Shown: positions 23,962 to 35,343, counted from the first letter of the stretch. The stretch is 64,000 bases of DNA from Magicicada septendecula (GCA_034769895.1 CM068373.1:434167080-434231079); one strand, 5' to 3'. Program-made: numbers and translations. The notes: generated by a model from the letters alone, not told the origin.

Positions 23962-24614
23962 GCGTAGTCGGAAGTACTAGTAAAGTCTGGAGTGCTACAC
24001 GACGCCGGTACATTCTAGTCGGTGGGCTAGAAACGTGTAGAACGTTTACGTAACTGCACCTGCCGACTTTTCGAGAGCGTTACATAATTTGCGTAGTCGG
24101 AAGTACTAGTACAGTCTGGAGTGCTACACGACGCCGGTACATTCTAGTCGGTGGACTAGAAACGTGTAGAACGTTTACGTAACTGCACCTGCCGACTTTT
24201 CGAGAGCGTTACATAATTGGCGTAGTCGGAAGGACTAGTACAGTCTGGAGTGCTACGCGACGCCGGTACATTCTAGTCAGTGGGCTAGAAACGTGTAGAA
24301 CGTTTACGTAACTGCACCTGCCGACTTTTCGAGAGCGTTACATAATTGGCGTAGTCGGAAGTACTAGTACAGTCTGGAGTGCTACACGACGCCGGTACAT
24401 TCTAGTCGCTGGGCTAGAAACGTGTAGAACGTTTACGTAACTGCACCTGCCGACTTTTCGAGAGCGTTACATAATTGGCGTAGTCGGAAGTACTAGTACA
24501 GTCTGGAGTGCTACACGACGCCGGTACATTCTAGTCAGTGGGCTAGAAACGTGTAGAACGTTTACGTAACTGCACCTGCCGACTTTTCGAGAGCGTTACA
24601 TAATTGGCGTAACA
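23962..24614 (-). repeat. LTR fragment with a five-fold 129-bp tandem expansion
   Basis: Five copies of a 129-base unit start at 23962, 24091, 24220, 24349 and 24478. Read on the minus strand from 24614, the sequence begins TGTTACGCCAATTATGTAAC and matches the first part (U3) of the LTR at 20090. A segment of the LTR promoter region has therefore been amplified in tandem. The R/U5 part is missing. Confidence 0.85.
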
Positions 24615-25336
24615 ATACGGTAAGTAAGCGCGTCGAATTTCTACTTCAGCTTTGTCCTTGCAGGGTCGACTACAGTTTTATCGAGAGATTTATTTGTGCT
24701 TTTGCGTAACTGATTTTTGAAGGCTCACCTGATCTCTGTGTCGTTGTACCCATTACTGAAAACAAAACACTTTCCTTAGCACACGTTGTTCCGTAGTCGA
24801 GTTTTAACAATAATTGCTGATCAACAAAATACAAAGTTATATTGTTAAACTGATCAACTGCTGAGAATTCCTGAATTGCTGTGAAAGCAATAAATAAATG
24901 AAGAACTTTTCCATGTACAAATTCTCTTCCATTGCTTTTTACTTATAACACTTCACAATTCTTTATTTTATGTTTTAATAATTTAATTAAATTAATATCC
25001 GTAATTTCTGACTAATGAACAAAGAACTGTTAATTTTACCTTCAATGTACTTTTTTTAATGTTAAACAAATTATATTTTTCTAAAAGTACTACATAATTA
25101 CTTCAACCTTATTCAGCTAAATTATTTCAGATTAAATTTCTGACAACGGTAAAGCATCTGTAATTACAGAAAAAGAAAGTATTAGGCGGACTGGTGCATT
25201 AATTCATACCGACAGATGTACTGTAAGGTGATTGTTCACCGATACAGTCTTTGACTTTTGTTTCATCTCGTTTAATGATAATTGTTTGAACCGTCAGGTA
25301 CGTAAATAATGCTTAAATTAAATTTAATTATTTGTC
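24615..25336. other. No gene recognised
   Basis: AT-rich intergenic sequence; nothing identified. Confidence 0.4.
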
Positions 25337-25992
25337 TCCTTCCCTCTGTTCCCTATCTCGCTCTTGTCCTTTCTCTTTTATTAGCATTTATTTTTTATTT
25401 TTGAAACCTTTTGTCTTGAAGTCTTTAATTACTTTCTTAAATTCAACGACTACTAAAGTAGATCGGAATACCAGCGTTATTTGCTGCAGTTTTACACAAA
25501 CTCAGCAGCAACCGTGTCTCACTCTTTTCCCAGAGCATCCTGTTTCTTTGTCATTTATTTTTTTGTCATACATATAATTCCTTCCATCTTCCTCATGTCG
25601 ATTCCCAAGTTCTTCGCTATCTTTATCAGTACTTTTTAGTTTTTTTTCATATAAGCCACTGTGGTCCTTCCCTCTGTTCCCTATCTCGCTCTTGTCCTTT
25701 CTCTTTTATTAGCATTTATTTTTTATTTTTGAAATCTTTTGTCTTGAAGGCTTTAATTACTTTCTTAAATTCAACGACCACTAAAGTAGATAGGAATACC
25801 AGCGTTATTTGCTGCAGTTTTACACAAACTCAGCAGCAACCGTGTCTCACTCTTTTCCCAGAGCATCCCGTTTCTTTGTCATTTATAATTTTGTCCTACA
25901 TATAATTCCTTCCATCTTCCTCATGTCGAGTCCCAAGTTCTTCGCTATCTTTATCAGTACTTTTTAGTTTTTTTTTCGTATAAGCCACTGTG
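25337..25992. repeat. 328-bp tandem duplication
   Basis: The segments 25337-25664 and 25665-25992 are about 95% identical by eye. Both start TCCTTCCCTCTGTTCCC and end ATAAGCCACTGTGG. The minus strand has a faint LINE-like character (KVLIKIAKNLGIDMRKMEG), so this is probably duplicated LINE debris. Confidence 0.8.
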
Positions 25993-26019
25993 GACTACGT
26001 TTGGTTAAAGTGGTTCCTC

Positions 26020-27440
26020 TCTTCTTCTTCTCTCTCTTTCTCCTCTCCCATATATCCTTCATTCTTGATCTATGTCACTTTTCAGTTTATTATATTAAAA
26101 GCCTTTTTGTAATCTGTAAAATATGCTTAAGCCATTTAATTTTTTCTTAATGGTCTTCCCATTTAAATTCTTTACAAACCCAATTTCGGTCCTTGTTCCC
26201 CTACCATTTTCTTGGCTTTTTCTTAAGTTTTCTTCTACTGAATTATCAATATGAATATAAAAAGAGCTGATAGGCCGTGGTCGGTTGCTATTTAATACTA
26301 TCGTCGCCAACGTTTTGAATCTCACCTTCGGGAATCCTCTTCATGCCGCAAAAACCGACAGAGTGTCGGAGAACAGTGACGGCGGATCTCGGTTGAACGA
26401 TACCCGAGCAACGAGCAAGTCGCTCATACCCGAAAAAGTTGTCGGGTGTAGTTCGGCCAAGATCCGCCGTCACTGTTCTCCAACACTCTGTCGGTTTTTG
26501 CGGCCTGAAGTTCTCCGAAGGTGAGCTGGAAACGTTGCCGACAATGTCGCTGTAACAGACCACGGCCTTACAGCGCAGTTTATAATTACTTTAGTAATAT
26601 TAACACCAACCGTGTGAGCTTACGACAAAATTTTCTTCTAACGTATTTTCAGTTTTCTTTATTTTATTCTAGTCCTAGCCTTTGGAATATGAGTAACAAA
26701 CTTATACCTCTAAAATTTTTATAATTCATCGCACCGCTCTTTTTTCTAATAAAATCGTTACAATTTTGAGAATGTCGTGTAGCCATTTTCGTGTAGGTAT
26801 CATGTGTTATAGAATGAATAAGTCAGAAATAGTATAACCCTTTCTTGTAAGGCTTTGAGTATTCCCAATGGAATCCCATCACATCCTAATGCTTTTTTTA
26901 TCTATCAACTTCAGCTTCCTTCACCTAATGTTATCTTATCTCTTTATTTGGCTGTCGCTTTTATTACTTCCTTCTTGTTATTGTAGATCTCCAACAGTTT
27001 TCGTCATTTCCTCTTCCATCTGAATCTCTATTTTAGCCCAGATTCTGATATAGTTTAACTTTTCTATATATTTTTCCCATATTGTTTTTGCATGTGTTAT
27101 TTTTGCGTTAATTTTCATTTTCATTTAGTATTCCTTTTTACTTATTTATCGTAGTCCTCTTTTTGTCAGTTGTCCAGCTGTTTCAAACACCTCTTCAAAC
27201 TTCTCTACCTTTCCTATCTTTGCCGTAACTTTGCATTTCTTTCCATCCACTCTCCTCTTGCTCACCCTGTTGTCCTGTCGAGTTTATTATTTCGTTTCCT
27301 ATGCGGCTAGTTTTTTATTTCATTCTCTGTTTGTTGTAATTATTCTACTTTCCTCTATAATTTTTACCATTTCTTTTGATGTCCAGTCTTTCATAATTCT
27401 TAAAATATTACTGTTTCAGAATGTTTCTTAAACGCCTTTT
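26020..27440 (-). pseudogene. Heavily decayed LINE, interrupted by a fold-back element
   Basis: The minus strand retains isolated phrases such as GCDGIPLGILKAL (about 26890), matching the GPDGIP block ahead of the reverse transcriptase in RTE-like LINEs. Lysine-rich linker-like sequence extends to about 27430. Its 3' side has a CTTCTTCTTC tail at about 26022. The fold-back element at 26268-26612 interrupts it. Many stops; certainly dead. Confidence 0.5.
26268..26612. repeat. Fold-back element, copy 2
   Basis: The left arm GCCGTGGTCGGTTGCTATT is mirrored at 26550-26575. Internal arms with GGCGGATCT and CTGTCGGTTTTTGCGG are mirrored too. The right flank GACACCGACC-like (AACACCAACCGTGTGAGCTT) matches the right flank of copy 1 at 23325-23705. 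The hammerhead-like motifs are degenerate here. Confidence 0.7.
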
Positions 27441-27829
27441 ATTCTTCTTATTCTTCACTTAATTCATTTATCACACCACCATGTGGCAAATCTTCAAAAC
27501 ATAAAAACAGATACTAACAATGTCTTTATCTACGCTTACAAAAATTTATAAAGTTCAATATACAGTTAACAATATAAAACAAACATTAATACAGTTTCAA
27601 ATGCAGCTTTGTTTATGGAACTCCGATTTTATTTTTGTAAAATAAAGCTCTAAAGTGACCTTTTTACTTCAGAATTATGCAGCTTACATACAAAGTTTAT
27701 AAGGAAATCGTTTCTACAATCTACTATGATTATCCTAGTCCTCTACAATGATAATAATAACCGCTTACCTCTAACTACTTAACAGATAACCTTAAAGTTT
27801 GTGGAATACGTGTTCTCACGTGGTGTTAT
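27441..27829. other. No gene recognised
   Basis: AT-rich sequence between two LINE relics. Confidence 0.35.
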
Positions 27830-28807
27830 TGACGAACTAACCATTCAACAGAAGATAAAAGAAAGACAAAATGTGCTAGGCCATCCGGTAGATTTCTTTA
27901 CAACGTGATAGTTATCTCAACTTCTGGAATCATGAGGGACGTTGAAGAAAGAGACTACTAGTGGGAAATCACAAATTCATTACCGTCACAAGTCATATGT
28001 CCTTACCCTGATGATGTTCTGATAATACCCAGATAAAAGCAGCTGCTAGTTGAGGTATACAAGGAACTGAAACGAAAATCCGGTGAAATTGGACTCAATG
28101 TAAATATCAGCAAAACTAAATACATGCTGCTGTCTGCATCAGAAAGGAGAAACATTCTATATAATTAATGCATATAGGATAACTCATTTGGTGGAGTTAA
28201 TAAGTTCAGATACCTGGGTAACATGATAGATAATAAAGGGTCCACAAACACGACAATACATGACAGGTTTCAAATAGAAAATAGGGTACATTATGGTAAT
28301 AACAGATTATTTAGAAGTTGACTCATTAGTTGCAGCATAAAATAAAAATGTTAAGACATTTATCAGACCAGTTGTTACTTATGGAGGCGAGACATGGACA
28401 GTGACAGAAAAGGAACAACTAACACTAAGAAGGTTTGAAAGAAAGATCGCAAGACGTGTTTATGGCCCGGTTAAAAGAGATAACAAATGGAGAATAAGAA
28501 ATAACCAGAAAACAGATTAGCAGTTGAATCACGAGGACATTGAAAGATTCATAAAGGCTCAACGAATACAATGGTTAGGTCACTTAGAGCGGACGGATGA
28601 TCAGCGTACGCCAAAGAAAATTTTGAGTGTGAAAGTCTACAGAAAGAGAAGCTGACTTAGAATAAGATGGTTGGATGATGTGCTAGAAAATGTCAAACGA
28701 ATGGATGTGAAGGGTTACACTGAGATGGCAATGGATAGAAGACTTTGGAGAAGATTGGTTTTGGAAGCCAGGGCTCACGTTGGGCTGTAGTGGTGAAGAA
28801 GAAGAAT
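27830..28807 (+). pseudogene. LINE 3' half, broken
   Basis: With frame breaks it reads RGVIDELTIQQKIKE, then KTFIRPVVTYGGETWTVTEK, RRFERKIARRVYGPVKRD and [20 protein letters not shown], ending with a GTGAAGAAGAAGAATT tail. This is the same subfamily as 22100-22440 and 29646-30200. Several stops; dead. Confidence 0.75.
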
Positions 28808-29549
28808 TAAGTCACAAGTCACAACATTTAGAGCAAACGACAAGATGGAGAAACGTCATTTCAAACTAAATTTCTTTACCCACTTGATCCAAGCTGTTAG
28901 ATCTTCCCATACAATTTCTTCCGTTGACTTTTCCATCAAAAAACATAGTCGATTGGCTATTTTGTCTATAAATTCGTACTTACTGCTAATAAAGCTTTTC
29001 GCATTAGAAAGTGTTCAGTAGCACCCCGCAGCAACTTTGTTAACTAACACTCAGTTAACGTTCGTGAATACGCTTTGTGTTTAATTAGTTCCGTCTTATT
29101 ATTATAACGACTCCAGCGAGTCTGCAGTTACATAATACGGTGACGACATTAACATTAATAGGCTTTGTTCCTGCTAACGACGACAGAGAGAGAGGAACAC
29201 GTCACCCCCCCCCTCAAAAAGCGGCTCGTTACTGTGTCTGCCAATTAGAGCAAAATTGCGTCTGCTCGTATAATGTTACCGCCCGCCGGGAAACACCTTA
29301 CTTTGATAACTTTTCAAGCAGAGAATTATTACATTTTTGACATGGTAAAAATAAATATTCAACAGACGTATTATACTAACATATTTAAAAAGCGCATTGT
29401 GTGGTTCCTTATGTACGTATATGTATACAGCCCTCGACATTGAATGCCCATGGCATCGTACATGCAAAGCACACGGACGCTGATGAGCCAGTAAACAAAC
29501 ACTCATGGCAGGAGGTGAGAAAATGCAAAAGAAATAGCAGTGATACCAA

Positions 29550-29552
<3 letters not shown>
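28808..29552. other. No gene recognised
   Basis: Intergenic sequence with a short C-run at 29205-29213. No coding or RNA gene recognised. Confidence 0.4.
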
Positions 29553-29581
<29 letters not shown>

Positions 29582-29645
29582 CTTCTTCTTCTTCTTCTTC
29601 TTCTTCTTCTTCTTCTTCTTCTTCTTCTTCTTCTCCTTCTTCTTC
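29553..29645. repeat. (CTT)n microsatellite at a LINE 3' end
   Basis: About 30 CTT units with one CTC interruption, directly adjoining the 3' end of the minus-strand LINE that follows. This is best explained as expansion of the LINE's GAA-type tail. Confidence 0.9.
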
Positions 29646-30200
29646 AGCACTATAGCCTAACGTGAGCCCTGGCGTCCAACACCAATCTTTTCCAACGTCT
29701 CCTATCGGTTGCCATCTCAGAGTAACCTCTCACGTCAGTTCTTCTGAGATCTTCCAGCACATCTTCCAACCATTTTGTCCTAGGTCGATCCCTCTTTCTG
29801 CTTCTGTACACCTAAGCTTTCAGGATTTTCTTTAGCGTATACTGAATATCCGTTATTTCAAGAGATCCAGCCATTGTATTCGTTGAGCCTTTACGAAACT
29901 TACGATGTCCTCACGCTTTAATAGCCTAAAGCTATAACCATATCTTATGGTTATTTCTTACTCTTCATTCATCGTCTTTCTTATCCGGGCAAAAAGACAT
30001 GTCGTTCACTCTTTCTTTCAAACCTTCTCAGTGTTTCTTGTTGAATTTTCGCTAATGTCCACGGCTCACCTCCATAAACAACAACCGGTCTATAATAAAT
30101 GTGTTATATGTTTTCATTTTTGTTTTGTAGCTAATGAGCTTGCTTCTCAGTAGTCTACTGTTAGTCAAGCTGGTACGACCTACTTGTATCCTGAACCAGT
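29646..30200 (-). pseudogene. LINE C-terminal end
   Basis: Degenerate minus-strand reading with [11 protein letters not shown] and LTLGYSAEEG, equivalent to the 3' end of the copy at 27830-28807. It runs directly into the CTT/GAA repeat. Confidence 0.65.
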
Positions 30201-30779
30201 GCCTTATACTCTTCTCAAATTAAATTCATAACCATTACACCCCACTATATACTAAAGACGATGGTGAAACAATTAAAATACAATGTGCCAGGAACAAAAC
30301 AAAAATCTAAAACTATCTCATATATTTATATAAGCAGTTCGTGATACACATTACCCATACCCATACCCATGGGTACCTGTTTTTTCTTCATACCCATGAT
30401 AGATATTCCACGGTAACCTAAAAAGTACCCTACTGCAGTAAAGCACTAGATAATGAGACTGTCAAAATCAATGCAACTAAACTTACAGATATACAGAAAC
30501 TTATTACGACATCTTAGGAGAGAACACTGTCCATCACTATACGTAGCAGTAAAATAAGAAAGCAGTATTATAGAGTCATAATTAGGTACCTCCTCCACCC
30601 GATTCGTACTGCAAAAATTAAAGAAATGCTAGAAAAAGTTATCTCTAAAAGTCCGAAAAACAATTAATGTTGTGCAAAGAACCTCTTTCTTAATCAACTT
30701 GGAGTCACTGAAAATAATAAAGAAATATATAATATAAATTCTAAAACAAAGCTAGAATTTAAACACTGAATGGAAAGGT
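30201..30779. other. No gene recognised
   Basis: Intergenic sequence with a small (CCCATA)n run at about 30351-30375 that is mirrored by GGGTA nearby. No coding region. Confidence 0.35.
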
Positions 30780-31175
30780 CAGAAGAGATTCCCTTATGAA
30801 ATTTTATAAAGTGATGGCAGTGCCATGCAGCCTTTATGGAATTGAGACTTGGACACTGAACGCAAAGACCCAAAGCCGGTTATACAGGCTAGTGAACTGA
30901 GATTTTTACGATTAGTACTAGGAGTTTCACGGAGGAACCGCCTAAGAAATTATTGTATAAGGAACATCCTTAGAATATACAACCTAAACGAAAGGATAAA
31001 GCAATACAGACAGGTTTTGGCAGACCATGTTGAAATAATGCATAAGAACAGGATACCAAAACAAATTTTGGTTTATAATCCAAAAGGATGGCGGAATATT
31101 AGAAGACCAAAGAGAAGATGGTCGGACCAAGGAGTGTGCAACGAATCGTAAGATCCACAGCCTGAAGAAGAAGAA
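30780..31175 (+). pseudogene. RTE-like LINE C-terminal fragment
   Basis: After KFYKVMAVPCSLYGIETW (about 30800) the frame shifts and continues VIQASELRFLRLVLGVSRRN, then WRNIRRPKRRWSDQG, ending in a GAAGAAGAAGAAGC tail. 5'-truncated and dead. Confidence 0.75.
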
Positions 31176-31699
31176 GCTAGAATTTGTGGTAACAAATACG
31201 GAATAAATAAAAATAATTTAAATAAGAAATAAATTGTATTATAAATTGTATTATTTATTATTATCCGTAATCTACAATGTTTCATGTTAAATCGTCGAGA
31301 ATACAAAACCCTATCTCTTTGATGTGTGTACGCTTGTACGCAAAAAAATTTTTTCGGTAAAATTATTTTCAAAATAACACTGACAATTTGAAATATAACA
31401 AAGTGATAAATTTCAAGGGAGCAAGTCAAATTCAATGATGCTAAACATTTTTTGTTCACACCCACAGTCTGTAAAAACAGCTCAGTAAAACGAATAAAAA
31501 TTATTGCCGGAAAACGGATGTGACAGTCACGAACCCATGGACAAACAACAAACAGTAGTAGGTCAATATAGGGTGCTGGTCGTATTGTGTGGGCTGACTC
31601 ATCAACTTTTTATGATCCCCGTTTCTTTAGGGTCTACTGGGACAAAAGAGCGCCGCGTATAAGGTTTACTTCGATGCTGAATCAATTTTAAATTACATC
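31176..31699. other. No gene recognised
   Basis: Intergenic sequence up to the 8-base target duplication of the hAT element at 31700-31707. Confidence 0.4.
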
Positions 31700-32215
31700 C
31701 TCTACACCAGTGGTTCCCAAACTGTGGGTCGCGGGATCTATTCAGGTGGGTCGCCGGACGACTTTTAAAATATCTAAGTAAAATATCTTACCGACTGAAA
31801 AAAATATGAAAGTGTATTTCAAGAGGAAAGTTTTATAATCTGAAAAATCTGGCAGTCGTGGGACTGCCGTCAGAAGTGTTAACTTAAATAACATGGTTAC
31901 TGAATAATATATGTTGTCTTTATAAATGATCGTTCTGCAATATTAATAATTAATATAAAAACTCTTGTGCATAATAAAAATCTTTTTTCTGTACTTGTGC
32001 ACAAAACTTGGTGCATAATTTTTAGTGTACAATAATATCGTGTACAATTCTCATGTGCACAAACCATACCATGCCTTCGGAGTTATGCGCGAACAAACAG
32101 AAAAAAATATATACAGGTCAAATTGAGAACCTCCTCCTTTTTCGAAGTCGGTTAAAAATAACGTTTTTGTTTATTATCTTACATTTTCAATATACTTCTT
32201 ACTGGTAAAACTGGG

Positions 32216-32385
32216 TTCATGCACAGACAGATTGTGCACAGAAAGTTTTTCATCGCATAATTATTTAATTTTATTTTGTACACTTAACAAAAATAAACAA
32301 AATGAATTATACACCGTGCACGAATAATTGTGCACGAGCAATTATTAAAGTGAAAAACTTTCTGTGCACAATATTTCGTGCAAAA
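32216..32385. repeat. Internal inverted repeat of the hAT left arm
   Basis: The segment TTGTGCACAGAAAGTTTTTC (about 32230) is mirrored by GAAAAACTTTCTGTGCACAA (about 32352). The region is rich in GTGCAC palindromes. A 27-base direct repeat (TTTTTCCCTCTCCTCTGC...) also occurs at 32621 and 32751. These may be subterminal elements of the hAT transposon. Confidence 0.6.
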
Positions 32386-32928
32386 TGTGAAAAAATTATT
32401 AACTCGTTTTTAAAATTGAACATACTGAACTTTTTCTTGTAACAAATTAAATTTTGATAGCCATTTTGATTATTGAGACAAAATATCTTGTTAAACCTTG
32501 AAAATTCTTTTGGTAAAATTTACCATTCATTATTTGTAATCTCCTTTATCATTTGCGCGTAGACTTTTAGTCCCTAATTATTCTCTAAATTTAAGTTTAC
32601 ATTCCCCGCTAAAGAATTCAATTTTTCCCTCTCCTCTGCTATAAGAAGAGTGGGAAAGAACACGGGATACAGAGAGGGGGAAATTGTTACGGATTCTCGT
32701 CGGATTCCTTTCTGATGACGTCACATTCTACCGATTCACTCCCGTGTAAATTTTTTCCCTCTCCTCTGCTATAAGAAGTTAACACTTCAAAAGTTATGTA
32801 CAAAACCCGTTCTAAACTAGAAACCAATGTGGCTAATAACGCGCAGCCGTAGGATTCGTTCGTAATTGCGATATGGCAACGCCGCGTCCCCTTCCACTTG
32901 CGACAAGTGTCAGATGAGTAACCTTGAG

Positions 32929-33665
32929 AGTAGTAATAAAAGGTTGGTTCTGGGACAGCCACGCCCCCCTCGTTTGTTTATGTTTACATTTTTTTCACTC
33001 CCTCCACCCCCGTCTTCACCTACATACCGCAGCGCGGTCACCCAACTCCGCTCGTTTGTTTACATTTTTCCGGTTTGTTTACATTTTTTCTCTCTCGCCA
33101 CGCCCCCCACTCCTCTGTTTATGTTTACATTTTTCCTTCCTCCCCACCCCCGCCCTACCCCGCACCCGCCGCGGTCATCGACCTCCTCGTGTTTATGTTT
33201 ACGTTTTTTTCTCACCGCGTGTCCCAGCTTTGCGTTGTTTACGTTCTCTCCTCTGTTTATGTTTACATTTTTTTCCTTCCTCCCCACCCCCGCCTCACCC
33301 CGCACCCACCACCACCGCGTCGCGGTCATCGACCTCCTCGTGTTTATGTTTACGTTTTTCGTGTCCCAGCTTTGCGTTGTTTACGTTTGTGCCGAGAGAG
33401 AATGTTTATGTTTACGTTTTTTTCTCTCTCGCCGACGCGGCTATCACCACGTGCTCGTTGTTTTCTTTGGCCGCCGATCGACGACACGCTGACCCAGTAA
33501 CAAACGTAAACATAAACATTCCGACAAACGTAAACAAAGTAAAGCTGGGACACGAAAAACGTAAACGTAAACATTCGGAGTTCGGCGACCGCCGCCGGAG
33601 CGCGTCTGTTTGTAAACAAATGTTTAGGAGAAGGGATAATGGCGTGATATATTTTTTTATTAATG
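32929..33665. repeat. Polinton left terminal inverted repeat
   Basis: It matches 54269-55004 in reverse complement with about three substitutions and one 1-base indel by eye. It contains about ten forward copies of a TGTTTATGTTTAC-type or TGTTTAC-type motif and three in reverse. It also has a repeated phrase GTGTCCCAGCTTTGCGTTG at about 33220 and 33361, mirrored at about 33537-33550. The open frames over it are low-complexity artefacts. It ends just before the first BIR gene and probably holds that gene's promoter. Confidence 0.95.
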
Positions 33666-33714
33666 TGGTATTGTTTACGTATCAATTTTTTCAGTTAATA
33701 CGAGATTTTCGTTT

Positions 33715-34233
33715 ATGATGTCTGTAACGCGTGTTACACCCGTCCAGATTGTGCTAGATTTTTTTGTCAACGAAGGTTTTGTTTTTATAACTAATTCAGA
33801 TAATATTAAATGCGGCAAGTGCGGTTTTAAAACAAAAGTATATCTGACAATCGCGCATATCCAGTTCATGCATAAACTTTTATATCCGAAATGCGGAATG
33901 ATTCGCGATAGGTATTATAAATTTGAAGATTACGCTAAATCGAGAGAGTGTATTACAAATTATCCAATCGCTGTGAAATGTGTTCGAGAAGCGCGGAAAC
34001 AGATGGAAGCATCATTTGCGTTTCCTCGATGGCGAAAACGTTACCCGTCAGTCGAGAGACTGGTATCAGCGGGATTTTATTACACCGGAACGGAAGACGA
34101 CGTAATATGTGTTGAATGCGGAATAGTACTTTGTGATTGGAAGGAGACTGATGATCCTTGGCTCGAACACGCGAAAGCTTCGCCAGACTGTGTATTAATT
34201 AAATTGCACAAGAGACAGTGTGCGGAAAAATAG
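33715..34233 (+). CDS. BIR-domain protein 1 (IAP-like, no RING)
   Basis: The protein has 172 residues, starting at the first of two adjacent ATGs just inside the left inverted repeat. The C-terminal half is a good baculoviral IAP repeat: RLVSAGFYYTG, then CVEC, W, DDPWLEH and C, giving zinc ligands C-x2-C...H-x6-C. The N-terminal half looks like a second, shorter BIR with CGKC and HIQFMHKLLYPKC. BIR domains bind caspases or IAP antagonists, or act in cell division. With no RING finger, a caspase- or antagonist-binding decoy role is inference. It is the first of four BIR genes in the element and closest in layout to 35672-36157. Confidence 0.85.
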   Translation: MMSVTRVTPVQIVLDFFVNEGFVFITNSDNIKCGKCGFKTKVYLTIAHIQFMHKLLYPKCGMIRDRYYKFEDYAKSRECITNYPIAVKCVREARKQMEASFAFPRWRKRYPSVERLVSAGFYYTGTEDDVICVECGIVLCDWKETDDPWLEHAKASPDCVLIKLHKRQCAEK

Positions 34234-34326
34234 TAGTAGTAATAAACAAGTTTTATCTGGAAATGTATGCGCTTTTTTTATTTTGAATTATTCGTTTAGT
34301 ATCGTTTTAAAATTATTATTTATCAA

Positions 34327-34420
34327 ATATGATTTGGTCGTGTGCGTTAATTGTATCCTATAACGGTTTTATCAGTATTATTAGTTCGTAGGTTCGATCC
34401 CTCGCATTACCAAATCATAT
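34327..34420 (+). other. tRNA-like hairpin with a B-box motif
   Basis: The 12 bases ATATGATTTGGT at the left are perfectly mirrored by ACCAAATCATAT at the right, and TGCG pairs with CGCA inside. GGTTCGATCCC (34391-34401) is a near-consensus RNA polymerase III B box. The T-arm pairs poorly and no clear A box is visible. It is more likely a tRNA-derived relic or processed-transcript structure than a functional tRNA. Confidence 0.3.
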
Positions 34421-34437
34421 TTTTTTTATTAATTAAA

Positions 34438-34446
34438 ATATATAAA
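34438..34446 (+). promoter_or_regulatory. TATA-type motif upstream of BIR gene 2
   Basis: TATATAAAG lies about 125 bases before the ATG at 34569, followed by AACAATTTTCAGTTCCC. A similar TATATAAAGAAT occurs at about 34862, about 100 bases before the next gene. The two upstream regions look related, as if gene and promoter were duplicated together. Confidence 0.4.
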
Positions 34447-34568
34447 GAACAATTTTCAGTTCCCGATTAAACAAATGTTTATTCTCTGTCAGTAAATAGC
34501 TTGCGGTCTTAGCGGCAACATTGTGTTTTTACGAGCGCAGATTTTTCGTCAGATTTATTTTGTAAATA

Positions 34569-34892
34569 ATGAATTTTTTGAAACAAATGTTACTCGCTAA
34601 ATCAAAAGAGTGTATTGCTAATTATCAGAATGCGATAAAATGTGTTGAAGAAACAGAAGAAATGATGAAGTTGACATTTTATACATGGCCAAAACGTTCA
34701 CCGTCAGCCGATAGACTCAGATCAGCGGGATTTTATTATACCGGAATTGAAGATGACGTAATGTGTGTGGAATGCAAAGCGGTTCTTTGTGAGTGGGAGG
34801 AGACTGACGATCCTTGGATTGAGCATGCAAAAGCCTCGCCATATTGTTTATTAGTTAGAATATATAAAGAATTATTTTCTATCCCCACCTAA
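34569..34892 (+). CDS. BIR-domain protein 2 (single BIR)
   Basis: The protein has 107 residues and one BIR: RLRSAGFYYTGIEDDV, CVEC, WEETDDPWIEHAKASPYC. The N-terminal 30 residues match the linker of BIR protein 1 (SKECIANYQNAIKCVEE versus SRECITNYPIAVKCVRE). This looks like a duplicate that lost the first BIR. The zinc ligands are complete. The coding end overlaps a TATA-like motif that probably serves the following gene. Function as an apoptosis regulator is inferred from the fold only. Confidence 0.85.
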   Translation: MNFLKQMLLAKSKECIANYQNAIKCVEETEEMMKLTFYTWPKRSPSADRLRSAGFYYTGIEDDVMCVECKAVLCEWEETDDPWIEHAKASPYCLLVRIYKELFSIPT

Positions 34893-34968
34893 CCGAATAT
34901 TTAGTATACGTTCAATTTTATTGTCAGTGTTCAGTTTACAGTCTCTGTGAGAACATGTTAACGAAAGA

Positions 34969-35343
34969 ATGGACGGTAGAAGTATAATCGACTTATTAAA
35001 ACGCGAATTTTCAGAAGACGTTGTATTAAGGTTATCAAATATTATTAAAGTAACGAGTTTAGACGATTTGGTGATAGATCATTTTCGAACGTGCCAACTG
35101 AAGGGAATATATGATTGCTTAAAAGAAATTATTTTTTATTGTGAAGTAAAAAAGTTATCTGAAGACGGGTGTTGTTGTAGTGATAAGTTTACTGACGTTA
35201 TAGACGGTCCGTGCCCGTGCGCTATTTTTGAAAGAAATAAAAATAAATTACTGTGTTGTTTACAGTTGATTGAAAGTCATGATGATTCAGAAATTAAATT
35301 ATTTTTTGTAGATAGATATCTTCGATTTTTAAAAACAAAATGA
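34969..35343 (+). CDS. Unknown cysteine-rich protein of the accessory cluster
   Basis: The protein has 124 residues and I do not recognise it. The first 60 residues look all-helical (SIIDLLKREFSEDVVLRL and a second amphipathic stretch). They are followed by a cysteine cluster GCCCSD and GPCPC and a C-terminal helical part. Its stop overlaps the start of the next gene as ATGA (35340-35343). The small helical front half could be a death-fold-like module, which would suit the neighbouring BIR genes, but that is a guess from length and context. Confidence 0.6.
   Translation: MDGRSIIDLLKREFSEDVVLRLSNIIKVTSLDDLVIDHFRTCQLKGIYDCLKEIIFYCEVKKLSEDGCCCSDKFTDVIDGPCPCAIFERNKNKLLCCLQLIESHDDSEIKLFFVDRYLRFLKTK

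Noticed and set aside
29401-29655. Serine-run ORF
   Set aside because: Translation of the (TTC)n microsatellite.
32866-33718. Long frames rich in VYVYVFF and PPHP phrases, mirrored at 54213-54989
   Set aside because: They lie in the Polinton inverted repeats, are open in several frames on both strands, and arise from the repeated GTTTAC and C-rich blocks.
34327-34420. Functional tRNA gene
   Set aside because: No convincing A box, weak T-arm pairing and no recognisable anticodon arm; kept only as a tRNA-like structure.
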